Below are positions 57,888-64,000 of a stretch of 64,000 nt of DNA, one piece after another. The notes below the pieces were generated by a model, which was not told the origin of the DNA, did no database searches, and worked only from the letters and a program-made list of their open reading frames with translations. Positions within the stretch are counted from its first letter, which is position 1. Each line of letters begins with the position of its first letter. A program made the position numbers and the translations under genes. The DNA is from Thalassoroseus pseudoceratinae. GTDB taxonomy: Bacteria; Planctomycetota; Planctomycetia; Planctomycetales; Planctomycetaceae. The stretch spans positions 65,001 through 129,000 of the forward strand of contig NZ_JAALXT010000006.1 of assembly GCF_011634775.1 (NCBI RefSeq), given 5' to 3'.

Positions 57888-58757
57888 ATGAGAAAACTGA
57901 TTGTCGGCTGCGGTTATGTTGGTCGACGTGTGGCGAAAGAGTGGCTGGAGCAAGGCGACGAAGTGTTCGCCGTCACGCGGTCGGAGTCGAACGCGGAACT
58001 GCTGCGATCGCTCGGAGTTGAGCCCATCATTGCCGATGTCACCCAACCGGAAACGCTGACCGCAATTCCACCAATCGATACGTTATTATATGCCGTCAGC
58101 CACGATCGCTCCGCCGGGTACCCGCCACGGGTGACGTATGTCGAAGGCTTAAATAACTTTCTGAAGTACGCCGCCCATCTGCCGACACGGATGATCTTCG
58201 TTTCCAGCACAAGCGTGTATGGCGTCGACGATGGCAGCGAAGTCGACGAAGACACACCGACCGCCGCCACCACCGAATCCGGCCGAGCGTATGTCGAAGC
58301 GGAAACGGATTTTTGGCGAGGGTTTTGGCGGAAACATCAAGACAGCCGAATCGGTGTCGTGCTGCGGTCCGCGGGCATTTACGGACCGGATCGCCTACTG
58401 CGACGGGTCGCAAGTTTACGAAACCAAGACCCGATCCCCGCGAATCCGGACGGTTGGCTGAACCTCATTCACGTCGATGATTTGGTGCAAGCGATTTTGA
58501 AATCGGAGCTTGCGTCAGAATCGGGCACAGTCCTCGTCTGTGATGACCGTCCGATACAACGTCGAGAATATTACACCAAACTCGCGGAACTCGTCGGTGC
58601 GTCTTCGCCAGTTTTCAACTCCGAGGGCAAAGAAACATCATTGGGGAAACGATGTAACAACCGATTATTACGAGAGAAGTTCGGTTTGGAACTGCGATTT
58701 CCGACGATCGACAGCGGTTTGCCGCACGCGGTGGACACGAATAACCAGGAACGATGA
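57888..58757 (+). CDS. NAD-dependent epimerase/dehydratase-like protein (YeeZ-like)
   Basis: 289 residues. A Rossmann motif starts the protein (LIVGCGYVGRRVAKEW) and the extended-SDR active-site region follows, with Ser-Ser-Thr-Ser-Val-Tyr-Gly (FVSSTSVYGVDDG) and then GRAYVEAETDFW, where the usual catalytic 'YxxxK' has Tyr but Glu in place of Lys. The C-terminal part (WLNLIHVDDLVQAILKS, VLVCDDRPIQRREYYTKLAEL) resembles the YeeZ group. Starts 2 nt after the TPR-protease gene and overlaps the next gene by 4 nt. Confidence 0.85.
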   Translation: MRKLIVGCGYVGRRVAKEWLEQGDEVFAVTRSESNAELLRSLGVEPIIADVTQPETLTAIPPIDTLLYAVSHDRSAGYPPRVTYVEGLNNFLKYAAHLPTRMIFVSSTSVYGVDDGSEVDEDTPTAATTESGRAYVEAETDFWRGFWRKHQDSRIGVVLRSAGIYGPDRLLRRVASLRNQDPIPANPDGWLNLIHVDDLVQAILKSELASESGTVLVCDDRPIQRREYYTKLAELVGASSPVFNSEGKETSLGKRCNNRLLREKFGLELRFPTIDSGLPHAVDTNNQER

Positions 58758-59623
58758 TCATGGAAGTCATTTTGACGGCGGTGGGGCCGGATAACCGAGG
58801 GTTGGCGGACCCATTGGTGCATCACGTGACCGGGGCCGGGGCGAACATCCACGAAATCCAAATGTACGATCACGGCGTGGAAAAACTATTCGCGATGCTG
58901 CTGCGGATCGAATGGCCGGAAAGTGGTGAATCGGTTGCCGAATTGCGGAAGCGGATGAAGCAAATCGGGCAGGAAACGGGACTTTCGATCCGCACTTGGT
59001 CTCGTGAGGAACGAAAAGGTCCGCCGCGACTTGCCATCTGCACAACCTACCGAAGTGAACCGCCGCTCGCGATTTTACGGGCCATCCGCGATGGACTGTT
59101 GAAAGCCACACCCGCCGTGATGATCGGGAATCGGCCCGCGTGTCGGGGATTGGCGGAGCAATTCGATGTGGACTGGCACGACATCGGCAACCACCGGGGC
59201 GAGCCAGACAATGACCGAATGGTGGCACTTTTCGACGAGTACGACGTGGATTACGTCATCCTTGCCCGCTACATGCGTGTGTTACCGCCGGGAACGTGTT
59301 GGCGATTCGCAGGCGGACGCATCATCAATCTGCATCACGGGTTACTGCCACCGTTCCCCGGTTTTCGCCCGTATGAAGATGCGTTCTCGCACAACATGCT
59401 CACGTATGGAGCGACTGTTCACTTCATCGTGCCAGAACTCGATGCGGGGAACCAGATCATTCACCAAAGCACGTTCACGGTATTCCCGGGCACACCGCTA
59501 GAACAAATCAAACGCCAAGGCGAGACCGATCACGAACCGCAATGCCTCGTCGAGGGTTTGCGACGCGTGATCGATCGTGAAGTGATGTTGAACTTCCACC
59601 GCGTGGTGCGGGTGTCTGACTAA
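58754..59623 (+). CDS. purU: formyltetrahydrofolate deformylase-like protein
   Basis: 289 residues. An N-terminal ACT domain (about 1-85; VILTAVGPDNRGLADPLVHHVTG) precedes a formyltransferase fold (about 95-285) with the catalytic Asn-His in RIINLHHGLLPPFPG and the Asp in VPELDAGNQI. PurU hydrolyses 10-formyl-THF to formate and THF, balancing one-carbon pools. The protein equals E. coli PurU in length. It overlaps the epimerase stop (ATGA), so the two are translationally coupled. The ACT domain suggests control by Met or Gly as in E. coli. Confidence 0.9.
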   Translation: MIMEVILTAVGPDNRGLADPLVHHVTGAGANIHEIQMYDHGVEKLFAMLLRIEWPESGESVAELRKRMKQIGQETGLSIRTWSREERKGPPRLAICTTYRSEPPLAILRAIRDGLLKATPAVMIGNRPACRGLAEQFDVDWHDIGNHRGEPDNDRMVALFDEYDVDYVILARYMRVLPPGTCWRFAGGRIINLHHGLLPPFPGFRPYEDAFSHNMLTYGATVHFIVPELDAGNQIIHQSTFTVFPGTPLEQIKRQGETDHEPQCLVEGLRRVIDREVMLNFHRVVRVSD

Positions 59624-59640
59624 TTCGGCCCTGCGATTGA

Positions 59641-60492
59641 TCAAGCAGCGTTGGCAATGCGAATGGTGGGCGTCGATTCCGACCAGTCACCCCGGAAAAT
59701 CTCCGCGGCCGGTCCCGTGAGATGCACGTCACCGTCGTCCGTCCAATCGATATCCAACACTCCGCCGGGAAGAAAACAGCGAACTTGGCGATCGGTTTGA
59801 CCACTCAAAGCCCCGGCGACCGCAACAGCACACGCTCCCGTGCCGCACGCCTGGGTCTCACCAACGCCCCGTTCCCACACACGGACCTGCACTTCCGTCG
59901 ACGACAACACCCGCACGAATTCCACGTTCGTCCGCTGAGGGAACAAACGGTGTTGCTCAATCTGCGGTCCGAGTTCCTGAACGAGTTCGTCCGAAAGTTC
60001 GTCGGTGAAAACAACGCAATGCGGATTGCCCATCGAAACGGCAGAGATAACGTGCAATCGCGAATCGGTTTGGAGAGTCTCCAATTCCTCGGCATTCGGA
60101 AGGTGATCGGCCGTCAACTGTGGCTCACCGATCGAAACCCGCACCCGTTCCACCCGACCGTTCTGAACTTCCGGCCAGGCCACTCGGATGCCGGCATCGG
60201 TGGCAATGTGAATTTCTTCGTTGCGAACGTGTCCCGTTTCGTACAGGAGTTTGGCGACGCAACGCAGACCGTTCCCACACATTTCCGCGACGCTGCCGTC
60301 GGCGTTCCAAATTCGCATTTGGGCGTCGGCTTGCCAAGTCGGTTCGACGACAATCAAGCCATCACTGCCAATCCCCGTGTTTCGATTAGAAATCTTTCGG
60401 GCGGTGTCTGGGAGGTTCTCGGGGAGAGCGTGTTCGAAACCGTCCAAATAGACGTAATCGTTTCCCGCACCGTGCATCTTGACGAATCGCAT
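59641..60492 (-). CDS. dapF: diaminopimelate epimerase
   Basis: 283 residues from the ATG at 60492 (GGAG 6 nt upstream); in-frame ATGs at 60504 and 60522 are alternatives. It converts LL-DAP to meso-DAP for lysine and peptidoglycan. Both catalytic cysteines are present: Cys72 (AEMCGNGLRC) and Cys216 (QACGTGACA). The N-terminal MRFVKMHGAGNDYVYLD is diagnostic. It is convergent with the purU operon, 17 nt away, and supports a DAP-type cell wall in this planctomycete. Confidence 0.96.
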   Translation of the reverse strand: MRFVKMHGAGNDYVYLDGFEHALPENLPDTARKISNRNTGIGSDGLIVVEPTWQADAQMRIWNADGSVAEMCGNGLRCVAKLLYETGHVRNEEIHIATDAGIRVAWPEVQNGRVERVRVSIGEPQLTADHLPNAEELETLQTDSRLHVISAVSMGNPHCVVFTDELSDELVQELGPQIEQHRLFPQRTNVEFVRVLSSTEVQVRVWERGVGETQACGTGACAVAVAGALSGQTDRQVRCFLPGGVLDIDWTDDGDVHLTGPAAEIFRGDWSESTPTIRIANAA

Positions 60493-61027
60493 TTGGGACT
60501 CCATTCCCAGTGGACCACCCATCCCGAATTGACGGCGTCCCGAGCGATGCCTGCGTATTCGTCGGCTTGCTCGTGGAAGATTCCCGATCCGTCAATTCCG
60601 CATGAATGTTCCACAAGCTCTGGCCCGCAATTTGGGAGGGGCGGGCAATTTTTTGGGGTGTCTTTGGTCGAAGAGCCTTCTTCGATGTCGGTTATCAATA
60701 TCGCACACTCGTGCAATCACGTCTACCCCCGAAATTGACTTCAAGAATTACATAGAAAACCTTCGATTGGCGACTGCAAAGCGAAGCGGCAAGACGATAC
60801 AATCCAGCGTTAGGATGCAAACGCGGTCGATATCTGTTCCGAATGGATGAGCAAAGCCAAATCGTTGACACTCCTTGCCGACCAGTCTACCCGAATTGGT
60901 TGAAGTGCGAATGACTTGGCTTTCGGAACACGGCCTGTTTTTTCGAGATTTATTTGATTCGGGTCTCACCCCAAAACTTGACTGAAATCGCTCAACCAGT
61001 CACCTATCCACGCCGCGCCGATTTCTT
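60493..61027. other. 535-nt gap between dapF and sucA
   Basis: Divergent spacer with no coding sequence supported by a ribosome site or protein motif. A terminator-like hairpin is annotated inside it at 60623-60654. No clear sigma70 promoter for sucA was found. Confidence 0.4.
60623..60654 (+). terminator. terminator-like hairpin upstream of sucA
   Basis: GCCCGC (60623-60628) pairs with GCGGGC (60641-60646), followed by AATTTTTT. On the plus strand no annotated gene ends here, so it may attenuate a long sucA leader or be fortuitous. Confidence 0.35.
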
Positions 61028-63925
61028 ATGCATGCCCCAACCGACCCGCCCGTCGACGAATTACCTCTGAACAGTCAAAGCTTGGTTTTCGTCGAGCAGA
61101 AGTATCAAGATTTCCTCGCCGACCCGCAATCGGTTTCCGAGTCTTGGCGAAATTACTTCGGATCCTGGAATTTCGCGGTGAATGGAACCGCAGCGACGAC
61201 GGCTTCCGATTCGACGGCGAAGCTGGGGCCGACGTTCTCGCCGAGATCGATCTTCAACCCGCCAGGGTCGGCGGAAGACATTTCCGATCCGGGTGGTCTG
61301 CGACCGTTGGCGGCTCTTGATCGCAGTTCGCCTTTGCAACTCGGCGAGCGTTTGCAAGACCGCGTCAACCAATTGGTGCGGAACTACCGAGTCCGTGGGC
61401 ACATCATCGCGAAGGTCGATCCGCTCGGCCGACCGCTCCCAGAGGTCCCGGAACTTTCGCCCGAGTGGTTCGGCTTCCAAGAAGAAGACATGGACCGCGA
61501 GTTCTCCACATCCGGTGTGCAAGGGCCGGAAGTGCAAACGCTCCGCGGATTGACGAACCGGCTACGCAACACCTACTGCCGGTCGATCGGCGTGCAATAC
61601 ATGCACATCGACGACCTCGAAGCCCGTGGTTGGCTCCAACAGCGAATGGAAGCCAACGAGAACCGGATGTCGCTCAGCCGGGAAACGCAGATTCGGATTC
61701 TCACGAAGCTGACCGACGCGGTGGTCTTCGAAGAGTTCATCCAAAAGAAATTTATGGGAGCGAAAAGCTTTTCGCTCGAAGGTGCGGAAAGTTTGATTCC
61801 GCTGCTCGACTTGGCAATCGAGAAAGCCGGCGGTCAAGGCATCAAAGAAATTGTCCTCGGAATGGCCCACCGTGGACGACTCAATGTTCTTGCCAACATC
61901 ATGGGCAAGAATCCTCGAAAAATCTTTCGAGAGTTCGAAGACAAAGACCCGCAGATGAACGTCGGTCGCGGGGATGTCAAATACCACTTGGGTTACAGTA
62001 ACGACTGGGAAACCCAATCCGGGCGGAAGGTTCACCTCTCGCTTTGCTTCAACCCCAGCCACTTGGAATTCGTCAATCCGGTGGCGTTGGGACGGATGCG
62101 AGCCAAGCAAGACCGAGCCGAGGACAACGATCGCCGTCGCGGCATGGTGCTGCTCATTCACGGTGATGCGGCCTTCGCCGGTGAAGGCGTCGTGCAGGAA
62201 ACGCTGAACCTCTCCGAATTGCCGGCGTACCACGTGGGCGGAACGGTTCACATCGTCGTCAACAACCAAATCGGATTTACCACCGGTCCGGAGCAAGGTC
62301 GTTCGACGCGTTACGCCACCAGCGTGGCGAAAATGCTTTACAGTCCGATTTTGCATGTCAACGGGGAAGATCCGGAAGCCGTTGCTCAGGCACTTAGCGT
62401 GGCGATGGACTTCCGGCGGCAATTCCAGCGGGACGTCGTGATCGACATGTGGTGCTTCCGCCGTCTCGGTCACAACGAAGGTGACGAACCGGCGTACACG
62501 CAACCGCAGATGTATCAGCAAATCAGCCAGCGGGGTCCCGTACGCGAAAGTTACCGGGACCATTTGCTCAAGCTCAAAGGCGTCACGCTGGAAGAAGCGG
62601 AACAAATCGTCGAACAGCGTCGTGAATTCTTGACGCAAGAATTGGAAGTCGCCCGTAGCGACGACTACTCCCATCGCTACGACACCGGCGGCGGAGTCTG
62701 GAAAGGCTATGTTGGCGATCTTGAAGCCGACGTCGACGATCCTGACACCGGTGTTCCCGCCGAAACACTGAAAAATTTGTTGCTAAAACTCACGGAATTG
62801 CCGGACGGATTCCATCCGAACTCGAAGATTGCTCGAGCAATGAAAGTCCGGCGGAAAATGGCCGAGGGCGAGCAAGTCCTCGATTGGGCCGCCGGAGAGA
62901 TCTTGGCGTTCGCATCGTTGGCGACCGACGGTGTCCGCATCCGCATGACCGGTCAAGACTGCGAACGGGGAACGTTCAGCCACCGCCACGCCGTACTCCA
63001 CGACGCAAAGAACGGTGAAACGTTCATGCCGTTGGCCCATCTGGACCCGAATCAGGCACCGGTGGAGATCGTCAATAGCCCACTCAGCGAAGCGGGCGTC
63101 CTTGGTTTCGAATACGGTTACAGTCTCGACTGCCCGGATGGTCTGGTCATTTGGGAAGCCCAGTTCGGCGACTTCGTCAATGCCGGACAAGTCATCATCG
63201 ACCAGTTCATCGTGAGCGCCGAAGACAAATGGCGTCGGCTCAGCGGTTTGGTGCTGTTGCTTCCTCACGGGTTTGAAGGCCAAGGCCCAGAGCACTCAAG
63301 CGCCCGTTTGGAACGATTCCTGACGATGTGTGCCGAAGATAATATTCAAGTGGTCGAACCGTCCACGCCGGCCCAAATGTTTCACTTACTGCGTCGTCAA
63401 GTGGTGCGAAAGTGGCGGAAACCGCTGATCGTCATGACTCCGAAAAGTCTGCTACGGCACAAGGGAGCCGTTTCGGATCTCGAAGAGTTGACGACCGGGA
63501 AATTCAAACGTGTCCTGCCGGACGTGCACGAGGCTTGCGACACACCAGATAAAATTCAACGAATTTTGCTCTGCTCAGGAAAGCTGTACTTCGAATTGGC
63601 CGATGTTCGTGAAAAAGAAGATCGCCGCGATGTCGCAATTGTACGGCTGGAGCAATACTACCCACTTTCCAACGACGAATTGCAAGCGGCCCTCGCCGAC
63701 TACCCCGAAGGAACACCGGTTTACTGGGTTCAAGACGAACCGGAGAACATGGGGGCTTGGCGACACTTGCGGTTCGAGTTGGGTGACTCGTTGTTCGGTC
63801 GCTTCCCGTTCCATGGGGTCACGCGGCCGTCTTCAGCCAGCCCGGCAACCGGTTCCAACGCCGCTCACCGCTGGGAACAAGCCAAACTGATTCGCGAAGC
63901 GTTCGGAGAGTCCGACTCCCAGTAA
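61028..63925 (+). CDS. sucA: 2-oxoglutarate dehydrogenase E1 component
   Basis: 965 residues, the usual SucA size. It is the thiamine-diphosphate-dependent E1 of the TCA-cycle 2-oxoglutarate dehydrogenase complex. The N-terminal E2-binding segment ([22 protein letters not shown]), [19 protein letters not shown], the ThDP/Mg motif [19 protein letters not shown]...[10 protein letters not shown], and C-terminal [20 protein letters not shown] and [11 protein letters not shown] are all present. sucB (E2) is not within the remaining 75 nt. The final 75 nt hold a short inverted repeat (TTCAC/GTGAA) but no gene. Confidence 0.96.
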   Translation: MHAPTDPPVDELPLNSQSLVFVEQKYQDFLADPQSVSESWRNYFGSWNFAVNGTAATTASDSTAKLGPTFSPRSIFNPPGSAEDISDPGGLRPLAALDRSSPLQLGERLQDRVNQLVRNYRVRGHIIAKVDPLGRPLPEVPELSPEWFGFQEEDMDREFSTSGVQGPEVQTLRGLTNRLRNTYCRSIGVQYMHIDDLEARGWLQQRMEANENRMSLSRETQIRILTKLTDAVVFEEFIQKKFMGAKSFSLEGAESLIPLLDLAIEKAGGQGIKEIVLGMAHRGRLNVLANIMGKNPRKIFREFEDKDPQMNVGRGDVKYHLGYSNDWETQSGRKVHLSLCFNPSHLEFVNPVALGRMRAKQDRAEDNDRRRGMVLLIHGDAAFAGEGVVQETLNLSELPAYHVGGTVHIVVNNQIGFTTGPEQGRSTRYATSVAKMLYSPILHVNGEDPEAVAQALSVAMDFRRQFQRDVVIDMWCFRRLGHNEGDEPAYTQPQMYQQISQRGPVRESYRDHLLKLKGVTLEEAEQIVEQRREFLTQELEVARSDDYSHRYDTGGGVWKGYVGDLEADVDDPDTGVPAETLKNLLLKLTELPDGFHPNSKIARAMKVRRKMAEGEQVLDWAAGEILAFASLATDGVRIRMTGQDCERGTFSHRHAVLHDAKNGETFMPLAHLDPNQAPVEIVNSPLSEAGVLGFEYGYSLDCPDGLVIWEAQFGDFVNAGQVIIDQFIVSAEDKWRRLSGLVLLLPHGFEGQGPEHSSARLERFLTMCAEDNIQVVEPSTPAQMFHLLRRQVVRKWRKPLIVMTPKSLLRHKGAVSDLEELTTGKFKRVLPDVHEACDTPDKIQRILLCSGKLYFELADVREKEDRRDVAIVRLEQYYPLSNDELQAALADYPEGTPVYWVQDEPENMGAWRHLRFELGDSLFGRFPFHGVTRPSSASPATGSNAAHRWEQAKLIREAFGESDSQ

Positions 63926-64000
63926 TTCCACCTCAGTGATGTGAACACGGTTTTCACACTTGTGAAATTGTTGTGACATGACTGTAGGCTCAAATATTTT

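Noticed and set aside
60602-60850. An 82-codon open frame upstream of sucA
   Set aside because: It has no ribosome site and spans a terminator-like hairpin; composition is not protein-like.
63926-64000. TTCAC/GTGAA inverted repeat after sucA as a CRP/FNR-like site
   Set aside because: Spacing and sequence do not match the CRP or FNR consensus and the region ends at the window edge; too weak to call.

Overview
The window looks like an ordinary stretch of chromosome from a bacterium of the phylum Planctomycetes (order Planctomycetales). The evidence is the combination of two DUF1559 major-prepilin-like genes each followed by a small lipoprotein gene, a Tat-exported DUF1501 protein, Tat-exported Gfo/Idh/MocA and TIM-barrel proteins, an HTTM-domain protein, a Tyr-Thr/Val-rich surface protein, many secreted esterases, and tRNA-Ile/tRNA-Ala genes that are not preceded by a 16S gene. 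The genus cannot be fixed from the sequence alone. No phage, insertion sequence, integrase, CRISPR array or recognisable defence system was found.

Layout. 1-800: on the minus strand, tRNA-Ile(GAU) and tRNA-Ala(UGC), then four tandem sigma70-type promoters with A-rich upstream tracts, a set of leader hairpins and a boxA-like antitermination site. This is the front end of an rRNA operon whose structural genes should lie just beyond the left edge. 999-9065: a DUF6655-like lipoprotein, a TPR protein, a shortened SthA-like flavoprotein, a DUF1501 protein, a Tyr/Thr/Val-rich exported protein and two small proteins of unknown role. 9138-15188: MFS exporter, DUF1559 pseudopilin and lipoprotein, a secreted hydrolase, a decayed lipoprotein fragment and a Tat-dependent oxidoreductase. 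15476-22329: mostly plus-strand housekeeping genes (THUMP rRNA methyltransferase, PhoD-like phosphatase, YegS-like lipid kinase, IspH, NagA-like deacetylase, sialate-O-acetylesterase-like protein).

23995-28874 is a cell-shape operon, mreB-mreC-mreD-PBP2, of interest because planctomycetes lack FtsZ. With dapF (59641-60492) and kdsB (40974-41732) it indicates DAP-type peptidoglycan and a Kdo-containing outer membrane. 28903-39557 holds an HD hydrolase, esterases, a DUF4173-like membrane protein, a second DUF1559/lipoprotein pair, the HTTM protein with its partner, a sugar isomerase-like protein and a dienelactone hydrolase-like esterase. 39683-46456: apgM, kdsB, a large Pro/Glu-rich lipoprotein, an atypical Nramp-like carrier and truB. 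46549-50550: glycosyltransferase, flippase and sulfotransferase, probably a surface-glycan export and decoration set. 50758-64000: a beta-propeller protein, a LEA-like lipoprotein, YetF-like protein, UxaA-type dehydratase, a TPR/metalloprotease hybrid followed by an epimerase and a PurU-like deformylase, dapF and sucA.

The signals most worth a second look are the tandem rRNA promoter array, the degenerate half-length SthA homologue, the intercistronic hairpin shared by both DUF1559-lipoprotein pairs, the 91-residue lipoprotein remnant, the Nramp-like carrier without the usual metal motifs, and the HTTM/partner pair. I did not find convincing evidence of a wholly new multi-gene system.
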